Source: Papaver somniferum
Taxonomy: Eukaryota > Streptophyta > Magnoliopsida > Ranunculales > Papaveraceae
NCBI RefSeq assembly: GCF_003573695.1
Contig: NC_039360.1
Span: 119,932,336 to 119,996,335, forward strand
DNA: 64,000 bases
Direction of reading: 5' to 3'
Shown: piece after piece, positions 1 to 12,400 of the stretch
Numbering within the stretch: position 1 is the stretch's first letter
How the letters are laid out: each line of letters begins with the position of its first letter
Program-made: the position numbers and the translations under genes
The notes under the pieces: generated by a model
Told to the model about the DNA's origin: nothing
Seen by the model: the letters and a program-made list of their open reading frames with translations, nothing else
Databases searched by the model: none

Positions 1-190
1 TCAGAGCTTATCATATTCAGCTTCCCTCCTGCAGATCAACCCATCCTCTCTCGTGACCGAAATTACTCTGGAACGATCATTGTCTTGATTTAGGCCGGAG
101 TACTACAGATTGATCTCTCGAATCTAAAGCACCCCCTTTGCAGCGGTGCATCTGTGTGAGGTTTAACATTTCGCTCGGTTCGAGGAGTCT
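1..190 (+). repeat. Fragment of a Gypsy LTR 3' end (R-U5 region)
   Basis: The stretch carrying TTTAGGCCGGA and GATTGATCTCTCGAATCTAAAG around positions 90-130 matches, with scattered changes, the LTR end at about 59,380-59,460 of the larger Gypsy element further right. No primer site or internal region follows; the sequence runs directly into an antisense LINE scrap. I read it as a truncated LTR piece on the plus strand. Confidence 0.7.
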
Positions 191-209
191 CCTCCGTACG
201 GTCGTCTCT

Positions 210-900
210 TCAATTCCTTAAAAACCAGCAAATCGTTTTTCCCCATCTACACCCGATTATTTCTATAAAACATTCTTTGTATATGTTGTAAGGGTGCATA
301 TCAAAATGATACCTTATCCAAACCGAACCACCATCTGCAGTAGTTATCCATCCTCCTCTTCTCAATGGTTCATTCAGATTGACCTCTAAAAATAAAGTAT
401 TCGAGACATGACCTCTTGGCATACGGGGTCTTCCTTCCTAAGTAACCTTCTTTCCAATGTTTTTACCATTATCTTCTAGAAGTTGTTTAGTTAGTAAGGT
501 TAGTCCCAGATTTTTCAACTTTACACACCATGTTTGCTTTGTGAAAAGATGATCTTTTATAGGTATATTAGAGTAATACTTCTGAAGAGCAAGCATATCT
601 CCTAATACCATCCAAGGAGCTTTATTGAGTACATTATGACGATCAACTTCGTTATAGAATTTAAAGACATATGAGTTGAAACCTTTTTGAATGACTCCAA
701 CCCTTCTGATTTTGGTCTAGATAATGTTGATTTCCTTTTTAACATCATCAAGATCCATTGGTTTGGTAGTAATGATTTATCCTAGCAAACTATTGGACCA
801 TTCATTAGCAGCTACACTAACATTTTGAGCAGAGGCAACCATTCTTATAATGGGTCTAGATGAAGTAGAACAAATTCTGGTAGACTGCATCTTGCTTGAA
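210..900 (-). pseudogene. LINE ORF1 fragment (DUF4283-type domain), antisense
   Basis: Read on the minus strand from about 900 down to 210, the translation shows the plant L1 ORF1 pattern: a DUF4283-like block with VFKFYNEVDRHNVLNKAPW and a following LNEPLRRGGWITTADGGSVW block. The latter parallels LLDVRDPLRRGFWVKNA in the LINE at 5.5 kb, which precedes the zinc knuckle. At least three in-frame stops interrupt it, and neither the knuckle nor ORF2 is present. It is a dead fragment that once encoded part of an RNA-binding retrotransposon protein. Confidence 0.75.
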
Positions 901-1660
901 AAATTCTCCAACTGGCTTGATTAAGTAGCCGTTCTACATACTTTCACTTTGTAAACTTTAGAGACAGTATAAAACGTGAGGTAAAAATTAGGGGTTGTGA
1001 TAATAGTTGAATATCGAGTGGGGCTATAAACTGTTAGGGAATTATGCAAATATGTTTGTTTCCTAAATAAGTGAAACAAATTGTTAGAAAAATGAATTTT
1101 CGGCATGACATGGTTGACTTTTTTTTTGAAATTTGAATTGGTGGGAAATTATCCTATTAGAGTTGCCCAAATCATGGGGAAAAAACTGGCCGATCTGTAA
1201 CATTTGACCCAGTGAGGATGGAGAACTTCAACAAACCGATCAACCATGTATACCAGAAAGACGATCAATCTAATATGATCTCAATCAGATAAATAAGGCA
1301 TAGAATGGATCAAACTACTTTGAAATCTCAAGAAATAGAAGAGTAAACACCATTGTTAAGGCACCAAGTAATACTGCGACAATCTCAGAAAATATTTTGA
1401 AGGACCAACCACTACTGGTAACTACACTTTAAATCAACGAGGCAATCTGCAAAGAAAACTAAGTTGATATTAGATTAAAGGATAAATAAGAAAATTTTCA
1501 GGAAAAAATTGTATATTAAAATCAACTTATTCCTACTATCAAAATAGATGTATTTTGAAAGAAACAATTTAAATAACATAGTTACAGATGAAAAAAAATG
1601 ACTTAAGATTTCCGCAAAACCATTTATTTTGATTTTATTTACATTATTCTCGGTCTATTA

Positions 1661-1772
1661 TAGTTAGTCTCTCGCTCTTATCTACTATTAACACTATAAA
1701 TCACCATTGTTAAACCAGTTAGTCTCTCATTCTTATATACTCTTAGCATTATGGATCACCATTGTTAGACCA
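1661..1772. repeat. Tandem duplication, unit about 57 bp
   Basis: Two adjacent diverged copies both begin AGTTAGTCTCTC and end CACCATTGTTA(A/G)ACC, the first at about 1661-1716 and the second at 1718-1772. No function is apparent. Confidence 0.8.
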
Positions 1773-2353
1773 TTGGATCACCCCTACTAAATGCTATATT
1801 ATTACTAAAAATAAATAAACATGTATAGTATACAAACTAATAGAAGTAAATATCTTTAAAGGAAATTTTTTTAGAAATCTTTAAAAGAAGATAAAAACAA
1901 ATATCTTTATACTGGCCGAATTGGGGTATATCCAAAATTTAAATGGACTTTTTGGGGTGGTCAAGAGGTGATGAAATGTGGTGAAGTTATCTTATTATCC
2001 TTGACCTAATTAGACTTAAACCTATACCTATTTCTTGAAATCAGTTTAACCTAAAAACTGAAACCCGTTTCATCTTCTTCACTAATTCATCTTTCATCAA
2101 TCCTTTCAAAATCGTCATCTTCCAATCTCCTCAAAAATGGGTAATCGGAAGCAATCAAGTAACAACCCAGAAGCAACTACTGATCCCAAAATCCTCAAAT
2201 CAACATAAAAAGGTAATTGAAAAGTTGAAATCCCTGAGATCAACCCAATCTTGAAATCCCTGAAGATGTTGAAGAAAACCCATCAACGACGAGAAGAAGA
2301 CTGTAAGAGATGTCTAAACTGAAACCCATTATTTTATTGTGTACTATTATATG

Positions 2354-2892
2354 TATAATTTCAAGTAAATTTCCTTGGATGTGGTTAAAAGCTGTATCAA
2401 GCTCGAATTCTAAAGCTTCTGGCTCCGCTTGAGAAATTTTCAACCAATTAGAAATAGCGTGACAAAAAATTTATTATAAAAAACCTTTATCTAGTTTCGC
2501 ATACAATTTAGACCAATAAGAAATTACTAAAAAAAAATCGACTAATAGAAAATCAGATGCATTTGTCCCTTTCGCGCATATTCAAGTACGGACGGGCTTT
2601 AGGTTGTTTAAAATATTTTTACATATATAATTTCAGGTGAATTTTTTTGGATTTGGTTGAAAGTTGTATTAAGCTCGAATTTTAGAGTTTCTAGTCCCGT
2701 TTGAGATATTTTCGACCAATAATAAATCGCATGATAAAAAATTTATTATAAAAAACCTTTATCCGGTTTAGTATAAAATTTAGACCAATAAGAAATTACT
2801 AGAAAAAATTTTGACCAATAGAAAATCAGATGCATCCGCACATTTCACGCGTATTCAAGTATACACGGGCTTTAGGTCGCATAAAATATTTT
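2354..2892. repeat. Tandem duplication, unit about 272 bp
   Basis: Copy 1 (2354-2625) and copy 2 (2626-2892) align along their whole length, sharing TATAATTTCA, AAGCTCGAATT, AATTTATTATAAAAAACC, AGAAATTACTA and ACGGGCTTTAGGT in the same order. The copies have diverged by many substitutions, so the duplication is old. No coding potential is seen. Confidence 0.85.
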
Positions 2893-4980
2893 CTCAAACC
2901 TTATTTCACATTCTTTTCACTTTTTTCTCTTTGTCGCCTTCTCTGCTCCCCCTCTCTCTATTTTGATCGTCGTTTCTTCCCAAGTTCTTTTTTTTTTTTT
3001 TTTTTTTTTTGATATTGTAGGGATAACCTAAACTGCAGCATAAAGATGCTTCAAAAAAAAAAGGTAAAATCATTTTCTGTATCTTTTCTTTCGTTTTCGC
3101 TATAGGTGAGAGTGGAGATCCTGCTTTCGTCTTTGGTGGAGAATAACACTAGGTAAAATCAGTCTTCGTTTCTTATTTTGTTAAACATCTTTTGTTTGTT
3201 TGATGGTGTTCATATAAACTGATGCTTTTAGCTTTTACAAATACTTTTTCAATTGCACATAAAGTGTTCGGTCCGATTCCTGAATGATGACAAAGAGGTT
3301 TCTGATATATAATGGCTCCTTTTTTTTTTTTTGATACGATGGTGTTTGGTTTGATTTCCTCTGTAGGAAATATATTCCGTGAACAGTCTTTTATGAGTAC
3401 GGTGTGGTTCAGTAGTTGTTATATGTTGACTTAATTTGCTTAATGGTACAACCAATAAGTTTGCTAATGAGTTGCTATATTGTTTGCTACAAAGAGTAGA
3501 TACTCCGGAAACAGATAAAGAAGAAGTTAAAGAAGATTAGTTGTTGAGTATTGTGGTAATGATCTGCTCTGTATGTTTGTAAAAATGCCTGGGTAAAGGA
3601 AGAATGTTGTCGTCAATTTTGAAATTAGGTATGTTTACGAACTCGACTGTGTGATCTGGCTAATGTATTAAAATGTTGTTGGTGCATGTTGTTCCATTCT
3701 CTTAGTCATATGCAGCCTATACACGGGCGCATGTGCATTTTATCGCGTATCTTGGCTTCACAGAGCAGGTACACGAGTTGCCTTAACGGGGATTGACTAC
3801 CTGATATGCAAGCAAGGTTCGACACGCGGTGTGTAAATGTGGTGGTGAGAATTAATTAATTTTTATGTTTTTCTGGTTTTCAATTTTGTCTTTGGTGAAA
3901 CACGGGATTGATATTGGGGATGCCTAAACAATCTTTTTACTTCTTTTGGACTACAAGTACGAAATAGAAAGCATTGGGTCTGTTGTTAGACAAGTCGTAA
4001 TGACAGTATGTGTACTTGAAGCAAAAATTGACGAACAAGATAAATTCGTGCGGAACATCACATGGACGGTGATTATATACTTGATGTTTAGTATATTTTT
4101 ATTATGTCATTTACCTTGACATTTCTCAAAAAATGTTCAGATATATTAGCTTTGTCTTCTCTTTGTTGGTTTTTCGTAAAGGGCTGTAATGGAGTCTAAT
4201 ATGAGGAATACGTGTTAACGTAGTGGCTAATCTATTAAATTTTTGCTATAATTATTGTATTATAGATATGTTTTGTTTAGTAACCGACAATATAGATGAT
4301 TGCGCATGAAATGAATGTTTCTATAAAAAGAAATGTAAGGCCAAGGATGGTAGTATGTCGATTAAGCTAAACATGTCCAAGGCGATCCCCACATGAAGAA
4401 GCACTCTCAAAACTCTTCGTGGGTGTTTAAATTGGGCGACTACTCAGTTACTAAATCGGATTGACTCACCATTTCTCTTTTTAAATTTTTCTCATCTGAT
4501 CTTGTTTTTCTCCCTTTGCATGTTCTAATTACAACCTCTTTTAACTACCCGGCTTATTTTAATGGTTAATCTAACGAACCTTTTCTTTCTTTTCAACTAG
4601 GTACTGGTCTTGGTGCGGAAGAATTGCCTGAGGATTGGAGTGGTTTTGCCTAATTTTCTTGCAATCTCTTCGAAATGGCTCCTATGGCTCTCCCCTCGAT
4701 TACAACATGGCACGCGTGTTTTTCTTTATCACCCTTTTGGTTTAAATACTTGCAGATTATATTAATCATCTTTGGTATCATCTACCCGTGGTATTGCTTT
4801 AGGGTTTCGATGCCAGCAGTGTTTTAATTAATCAAAACATTATTTTATGGTCTTGTAAGAACCCTACTTACAGGTGTAGAACATTCACAGCCCAAACCAG
4901 AGGCAAAAGCTTATTAGTGTTGGTTTTTCACCTCGTTCTTTCCTCCCTTTTAGTATCTTATTCCCTCTGCTTTTTCTTCA

Positions 4981-6600
4981 TGGACAACGAGCTTACTCTA
5001 GTCCAAAAGAAAATGGAAGGTACTTCGATAACTCAAAGATTGAGAGCTTTAAGGGAACCACAGATATCAACAGAGGATCTTTTACAGGGAGCTGAGCAAT
5101 TTAAGTATAGTTTTTTAAGCAAGCTTTACAGCTCAAAGTCATATTCTGTTAGTGAACTTGATAAAGAGTTAAAAAAGCTCTGGCCGAAAAGCAAAGACAT
5201 CTTTATCAAAAGAGAAGAAAATGACTGCTTCCTTGTACAGTTTCACACACCTGAGGAGTATGATATTGTTATTAAGTTCAAACCCTGGTTTCTAGAAGGT
5301 GACTTGTTTGCACTTGAGCCTTGGAACCCAAAGATTCCAAAAAGTCTAGTGGATTTAACTAAAGTTCTGCTGTGGATTCGTTTATACAACATGCAACCTG
5401 GATTTGCTTACCCAAACATAGTTAGAAGCATTGTTTCTCCAATGGGTGATGTGAAAGAACTTGATCCACCAGACTGTATTGTTGCAAAAGGTAAAGTTTA
5501 AAAAGCTCTGGTGTTGTTGGATGTTAGAGATCCTCTTAGAAGGGGCTTCTGGGTTAAGAATGCTGCGGATGAGGATGTATGGATAAGATTGTTCTATGAA
5601 AAACAGCCTTTTAATCTGTGTGGTTTCTGCTACACCATTGATCATAAGGAGACGGAGTGTGAGATCATTGCATCCTATTTGCTTCAGCAGCAACGAGGAC
5701 ATCTATCATCAGTTTCAATACTTGATTCCCCTTCTTGGACAAACCCGGATAACAAATCAAAAAGACATGCAAATGTGGATCCGCATGGTACCTCTTCTGC
5801 TTCTACTGATAAGACAAATCTGCCTCAATTAGTGGAAAATCAAGGTTTGAGTGGAGATCAGACTATGATGATTACCTCCTCAAGCATGCATGCAGATCCA
5901 GCAAACATTCTGGCGGTGCAATTTAATGTGGAGTTGTCAAAGGATGCGGTTATTCTACAGGAACAGGATGCAGACAACAACCTTAAAAATATTCCTTTGT
6001 CTTCTTCTCCTTCACTAACGGTGGTTGGCTGCAACTCTCAAGGTATGTTAGAGGTTTTTACTAATACTGCCAAACAGACAAACCGTTTAGGATGTAGACA
6101 GGGCAAGAGAATCAGACTTGAGGAAGGTGGTCCAAGTAATTCTAAAAATGATTTTAAACATATGGATCACAATATTGGGAACAGTAACTTATTAAGAGGT
6201 CTGTCTGAAACTGAAATTGAATTGAATATGACTGCATTTAATACACCTATGGGTAAGATGGATGGATACAAGTCAAATTTGGAGCTCTTAAAAGCATATC
6301 CGGCTATGGGTGAACTAGACGTCTCCTTGGATGATTACAATTCTAGTAATCTGGACCCAGATGCTTGTTTACAAGAGCAGTTTTTAAAGGAACCTTTGCA
6401 ACAGTTGATCAAGCACTTTGAAGGAAATATGCATGCTAGTCACTCAACTAGCCATATTATGGAGGGACCAAGAAATGAATGTGTTAGTCTAGATATATTG
6501 TCTCCATCACCTGATTCACATCCTTCTTTCGGTGGAACTGTTTCAGAGCAAAACCACTCAAAAAGACTCAAGGAAACTTCTACAAGCACCGATGACCAGG
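4981..6600 (+). pseudogene. LINE ORF1 (gag-like RNA-binding protein), one nonsense codon
   Basis: The first sensible methionine is at 4981 (MDNELTLVQ); the open frame extends upstream but starts in leader sequence. Residues about 35-150 form the DUF4283-like fold (YSVSELDKELKKLW, then PWFLEGDLFALEPW). A TAA at 5499-5501 interrupts the frame, which resumes immediately with LLDVRDPLRRGFW and a CCHC-type knuckle (CGFC, H, then TEC). The rest is a low-complexity tail. In L1 elements this protein coats the RNA. The frame runs on without a stop towards ORF2, so ORF1's own terminator is lost or lies within a spliced segment; the 3' limit given is approximate. Confidence 0.85.
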
Positions 6601-6704
6601 TACATATCTCAATTAGTAACTTCTTTTCATTTACTCACTCTAATTGGTTTCAGTATAATTTTTATTCATCGTCTAATTTTCAAGTCAGTTTTCAAGTTCA
6701 CAAA

Positions 6705-9700
6705 ATGAAAATAGTGTCATGGAATGTCCAAGGGTTAGGAGGGAAAGAAACTAGAGATCACTTGAAAGACATTGCAAGATTGCATGACCTAGATATCATT
6801 TTTCTCATGGAAACTAAATATGCTGAATCAAAGGCAAAAGTTCTAACTCAATTTCTTCAATACCAAAATTCTCATTTTGTTAGCTCAATTGGAATGTCAG
6901 GGGGTCTAGCAGTTCTATGGAAAGATGGTTTCCCATGTGATATCATTTGTAGTAAGGATAATATGGTACATATTATTCTAACAACAGATGCTTCTAAACA
7001 AGAATGCCTTCTTTCTTGTGTTTATGGTTCTACCCAGTGAGAGTTGAAAAAACATCAATGGGAATTCTTGGAAGATCTCAGTGAAAATGTTTTTCAATCC
7101 TGGATAGTTCTAGGGGATCTTAATGTGCATATCTCAAAAGAGGATGCCTCTACCAGCCTCGCTAGTTTAGACAATTGGATCTGTCAAATTATTAACAATG
7201 CAGGGCTTATGGAATATCACTTACAAAATTATATCAAAGCTAATAGTCACTAGGATGAAGCCATTAATGGAAAAGCTAATTTCTCCAACTCAGGCAGCTT
7301 TCGTTCCAAAAAGATACATAAATGACAATATTGTTATGGCACATGAGTTGATTCACACAATGAAAAAATCGAAAAGAAAGCAGGGATCAGTGGCACTTAA
7401 GCTAGATATGTCAAAAGCGTTTGATAGGGTGGAGTGTGAGTTTTTACTAAAAATGATGTTGTCACTGGGTTTCTCTGAGGATTGGTGCAGCATCATATAT
7501 TAGTGCATCTCAACTACATCTATTTCAATACATTTAAATGGAAATATCTCCAGTCCATATTATCATTCTCGTGGATTGAGGCAAGGGGATCCGCTATCCT
7601 CGTATCTCTTCATTATCACAATGGAGTATCTTTCGAGATCCCTAGCTTTAGCAGAAAGCAGGAATTTGCTATCAGGGATTTAGGTAGCAAAAAATTCGCT
7701 TTCAATTAATCATATTTTATTTGCAGATGACTGCATTCTTTTCTTCCAGAGAGACAAACGTAGTATTGAAAATGTTAAGTTATGCTTGGAAAATTTCAGT
7801 AAGATCTCAGGTCAACTGATTAATTTTTCAAAATATGCTGCTTACGTGACGGGTGATATTTCTCATGAAGATAAGTTGAAACTCACTCATGATCTAGGAG
7901 TCAAACAACTTTGCACTTCAGATAAATACCTTGGTTTACCAATTCTTTTTGGCAAACCAAAGAACCAATCTTTCAGTGCAATTAAAAGTTCTTATGAGAA
8001 CAGACTTCAAGGCTGGTGCTCGAAAACTCTTAATCAAGCAGCTCGGTCCACTCTAGTTAAGTCAGTGTTAAACTCTCTACCAACACACTATATGAGCCAT
8101 TTCAGAATTCCCAAAAACATGATGAAAAAAATGGATACGACTCAAAGAGTGTTTTGGTGGGGGCATAAAACTAACAGAGGTTTAAACCTTATTGCTTGAA
8201 AGTCTTTATGTATTGACAAAAAGGAAGGAGGTCTCGCATTTAGGAATCTTGAGCAATTTAACCCGACTCTTCTCATCAAACTAGCGTGGAGATTATGTAC
8301 AGAGGAAGGAGAACAATGGGTAAAACTCATGAAGGCAAAATACTCCCCATATGGCAGTTTCATTCATCTGCAAGATGATCCATCCAACACCTCATGGATT
8401 TAGAAAGGTATACAAGAAGGACTTCAGTATGTCAGAAAATTTCACCGTTGGGATGTCCGCAGAGGAGATAAAATATTAGTTTGGTATGATAAATGGGTAT
8501 TAGGCCTTGATTCACTACCCACTCCAAAGGATACTTTCAGAGAACCAGCAAGAATAATTTATGTAGCTAACTTGTTCCTAGACAACCCTAGAAGATGGAA
8601 TGAACAACTAATCAAAAAATTGTTCGAGGATGATACCGCAAGATTAATTTTGGAAATGCATGTGTCTCAACAAGGGAATGATAGGCTCTTCTAGGAACCG
8701 AGTAGGAATGGACAATTTTCGGTAAAATCTACATACAGAGATTTATCAAATTCATACCAACTAGGAAACCACACAGTTACTTTTAACTGGAATGAAGTTT
8801 GGAAATCTGCACCACCTCACAAAGTGAAATTATTTATATGGAAGTGTCTAAAAGGAATACTTCCAACTAAGGAGATCCTCAGTAGGTACAAACCATCAAT
8901 AAATAAGCTTTGTCCGAGATGCTCTCAAGCAGAGGAAACCTTACAACATCTCTTAATTGACCGTGATTGGTCTAGAAGAATCTGGTTATCTATGAACATA
9001 AATGTTTTTTTCCTTCAACAACAAAGGATTAAGGTGGCTGACTGGATATAAACTTGGTTTCGGTCAACAGTCGATTCTAGCTCCAAGTCAGATAAACAAG
9101 TTGTCTTAAAATGCATGCTAACTGCTTGGTTTATATGGAAGAATAGGTGCTCTAAGATCTTTAAAAACAGAGACCAAAACATCCTTAGCACATCTCAATC
9201 AATAAATTTCATGCTCAAGCAATGTCAGATTACAACTCCTCAAAGACGAAATAATAAGCAAGTTTGGCAACTACCGCTACAAAATGAAGTTAAAATAAAT
9301 ATGGATGCTGCCTTTGATTACAATACCAAAAAAATTGGGCTTGGTTTACTAATTCGTGATTATACAGGTTTCTGCCAAGGAATCAGGTGCAAGTTCATCA
9401 ATGGAGGAGTAGACTCTGAACAGGCGGAATGTCTAGCCCTGAAAGAAGCCATACTATTTGGTAGACAACACAACTTGAGGAATGTGGCGCTGGAATCAGA
9501 TAATCTTAATGTAGTTAATGCAGTCAAGAATTCCAATAGCTCGGTTCACTGGAGGAACCAAGTTCATGTAGATGAAATAAGGCATTTGCTTATCTCCTTT
9601 CCTTGTTTTAAACTAAACTATGTTAATAGGACATCTAACAATGCTGCCCATGTTATTGCCAAAACAGCTAGATCAAACAGGATATGCTTAGACTACTTTG

Positions 9701-9786
9701 TTAACTTCCCTGAAAATATTATCTTGCTATATGGGAAGATAAGCAAGCCTGTCAATCTAAGTTATGTAGTATTGCAAGTTAAGTAA
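6705..9786 (+). pseudogene. LINE ORF2: endonuclease, reverse transcriptase, RNase H (broken)
   Basis: It starts MKIVSWNVQGLGG at 6705, the typical APE-like endonuclease start, with the METK motif following. A TGA at 7038-7040 interrupts it. Around 7205-7235 the endonuclease jumps directly into the RT finger region (ISKLIVTRMKPLM), so the rest of the nuclease and the linker are missing. RT motifs follow: LDMSKAFDRV (about 7405), GLRQGDPLSSYLF (about 7579) and FADD (about 7721). Nonsense codons lie at 7501-7503, near 7680 and at 8197-8199, with further stops near 8400 and 8690. A zf-RVT block sits at about 8815-9000 and an RVT_3 RNase H at about 9290-9680 with acidic residues in NMDAAF, EQAECLALKEA and ESDNLNVV. 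Confidence 0.9.
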
Positions 9787-9794
9787 TAGAAGTT

Positions 9795-12080
9795 GGTTTC
9801 GCATTAGAAAAAAATGTCCAAGACATTAGATAGAAAATATAATGACCCTTTTTGTTGCAAGCCTTATCTCAAATTGGTTTTTCTAATGATTGGTGCAAGT
9901 TAATTGAACAGTAACTATTGTGACTACTTTTATTCTTATTAAATGGTTCTTCCGGAGAAGTCTACCCTCCTGAAAGAGGTTTGAGACAGGGTGACCCCCC
10001 TGTCACCATATCTCTTCAGTCTTTGCATGAAGGCATTGCCTATCTCATTTTTTGTTGTTGAATTGCATAATAAAATTCATGGTGTTAAGCTAACCACTTC
10101 TATCCAATCTATTTCCCACTTATTCTTCTCCGATCACTGTCTTATACTCATTATAACTAGACAAACAGAGGATAGACAACCTGCAAGTATTATAGATCAA
10201 TTTAGTAAATCTTTGGGACAAGCTGTGAATTTTGAAAAATCGGCTATAGCTTTGAGTCCAAAGGTTCCAGGTTACATCAAAAATAAAATATATAATATAC
10301 TTCAGATTAGGAGAATGACTCTCCAAGAAAACGTGTTTCATTGATACTGAAAACTAGCAAAATAAAATCTTTTAACCCTCTTCTGGATAATTTCAAAGAT
10401 AGCCTAGCAAACTGGAAATCAAAATTTCTTAACTCACCTGGTAGGACTATTATGAATCAAAGTGTCTTAGGGGCTCTAGCTACTCATCATATGTCAATCT
10501 TTCCCTTTCCAAAAAAGATGAGTGATAAGATGTATGCCATCAAAGATATTTTTGGTGGAGAACAAAGAAAAGTATGGGTATCTATCTTAAGGGATGAAGT
10601 GATATAAATCTTCCAAAAGATTTAGGTGGGAATGACTTAGGTGGGATGAATATCATAAGATCCGAAAATTTCAATCAGGCTCTCCATGCCAAGCTATCCT
10701 GGAGAACGATAAACCAATCTTTTGATTTTCGGGTTCAAATTATCAATCTAAATGTTTTTATAAATGCTAACTATGTTCATGATATATTGTAAGCAAGCAT
10801 GAATCATCGCTTTGGAATGTAATTTTCCAAGGGTTTGACATTATTAGAAAACACATTGTTTGGTACGTTGGTAACGATAAGTCTAGATTTATTGGGAAAG
10901 ACATCTGCATTCCAAATAGAGATAATCCTCCATAATCTCAATAATACTCTTCAAACTACGAAACAATGGACACTTTTTTAAACCTGTCAACAAAACTTGG
11001 AAAACTGAAAATCCAACTATGGAATGTCTTTTCGACGCAAAGTCTGTCAGTGAAATCGCTAGTGTTAGGATTACTTCATTTGTGAAGACAAAATAAGATG
11101 AAAACCTAGTAGAAGTGGGAAGTTCAGTATTAAGACTACTTAGAAAGCTATTTTTGATGAACAATCAGTAACTCATCCTTCCAAAAAAATTCCCAATGTT
11201 AATTGGAAATACTTTCGGATATGTAATCTTCCTCCTAGAATTAAACATTTCTTATGGAAATGTATCCATAGATGTTTGTCCACTATGGAAAGATTATCTA
11301 GGTTCACTAAACACCATAATAATATGTGTTTTTTTGTGTGGTAACCACTCTGAACTTTGCAACACATAATTGTGGATTATGTGGTATCTAAAAAGATATG
11401 GCAGGTGAATTTCCCTCTCACTAAATGTTGATTTGATTTTTATAACCGGCTACTTAGTTTTTTTTAACTGCTCAAAGTATAAGCTTTGTCTCTTGACATG
11501 TCTGGAAAACTAGGTGCAAGATTTTTTTTTAAAAGAAAACTTACAGGTTAGTGAAAATGTCGTGGCTAGACAAATTTCAAGTCATGTCAATGATGATTGT
11601 CGCCATACCATGCAGTTTGCAAGTAATGACAGATATTCAACATTGCAGACAAATGCTAATCATTCATGGAAACTCACTGTACAATCTCTTGTGAAAATAA
11701 ACTTTGATGCCTCCTTTATTGATAAGTCAACACTTTGTGAAATTAGACTAATTGTTAAAGCCAATACAGGTACGTGTATTGGAGCTCAAGGGTCTATAAG
11801 AATAACAGTGAATCCAGAACAAGTCGAGGCTGCAACATTTTTTATAGGTCGTCACATGGGCTAGAGAGAAAAGATTATCAAGAGTAATCTTTAAAGGAGA
11901 TTGTAAAAATGTCATCAACACCGCGAATAAACAGTCAAATGGACAAATTTAAATTATATTACGAATTCTTTAGTTATTCTTAAACAACTGAGTTCTTGGT
12001 CTTATGTCTACTCTCATAGAGATACAAATAATGTAGATGAAGAGATCAACGAATTTGATAGAAGTGCATCGGTAGGTCAA
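9795..12080 (+). mobile_element. Second LINE, 5'-truncated and heavily degraded
   Basis: The match begins in the middle of RT: MSKTLDRKYNDPF (about 9814) is the degenerate counterpart of the MSKAFDRV motif, followed by LSQIGFSNDWC and PPERGLRQGD with a frameshift inside the latter motif. An RT thumb-like part lies at 9991-10607, remnants to about 11,400, and an RNase H-like piece (VKINFDASF, EQVEAATFF) at about 11,690-11,860. It differs too much from the first LINE to be a recent copy. The 3' end is not sharply visible. It abuts the first LINE with no recognisable intervening sequence. Confidence 0.8.
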
Positions 12081-12210
12081 GATTAGGAAATGAATCTACC
12101 GTGCTAAGAAATTCCATTCAATCAGATCTAAGCAATTTGTAGCTTGCCGAATCATTAACTAGGCTCAACAAGCCCCGATAATCCTAGAGGAATACCCAAA
12201 TTATATGATT

Positions 12211-12301
12211 TGGGCCGTGTGGGCTTCCGTGCGGGCCAGTAATGTACACACCGTTAGGTGTGTTTTCGGTAAAGAAAAGATTTTGTACGAGCATTTAAAT
12301 A
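12211..12301 (+). promoter_or_regulatory. RPN10 core promoter: TGGGC elements and TATA-like box
   Basis: TGGGC occurs at 12211-12215 and 12220-12224, with a CGGGCC just after, and TTTAAATA at 12294-12301 sits about 100 bp ahead of the start codon. TGGGC is the core of the plant proteasome-related cis-element bound by the NAC53/NAC78 transcription factors. This is a match to a short motif in the right place, not proof of function. Confidence 0.5.
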
Positions 12302-12400
12302 GGTAGTTCAGCCTTTAGGCACAAGTAATAATAAATATACGAATTTTGACCCTCTTTTCAGTTTCTTTCAGATTTCGGAATATTTGAAGTTGGGGTAACA

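Larger units (their letters stand above)
1100..4860. other. AT-rich intergenic region without a recognisable gene
   Basis: I see no coding stretch with family resemblance on either strand; the open frames are short and low in complexity. The region holds two tandem duplications (listed separately), a T-run of about 23 bases near 2987-3010, and long AT-rich tracts. Patches such as 3060-3160 look like UTR or intron sequence but give no consistent exon structure. Confidence 0.6.
4860..9790 (+). mobile_element. Degenerate L1-type LINE (non-LTR retrotransposon)
   Basis: This LINE has the plant L1 order: ORF1 with DUF4283 and zinc knuckle, then ORF2 with endonuclease, reverse transcriptase, zf-RVT and a C-terminal RNase H. 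It lacks the stretch between endonuclease and RT fingers, has several nonsense codons, and has no clear poly(A) tail because another LINE fragment follows at once. It cannot be autonomous. The 5' limit is approximate, taken from the last sequence before the ORF1 leader; no target-site duplication was identified. Confidence 0.9.

Noticed and set aside
2980..3060. Possible transposon terminus marked by long T- and A-runs
   Set aside because: Homopolymers alone; no target duplication or coding remnant was found next to them.
3700..3840. Possible Helitron-like sequence (ACGGGCGC words)
   Set aside because: No TC start, no CTAG end with hairpin and no Rep/helicase remnant could be identified.
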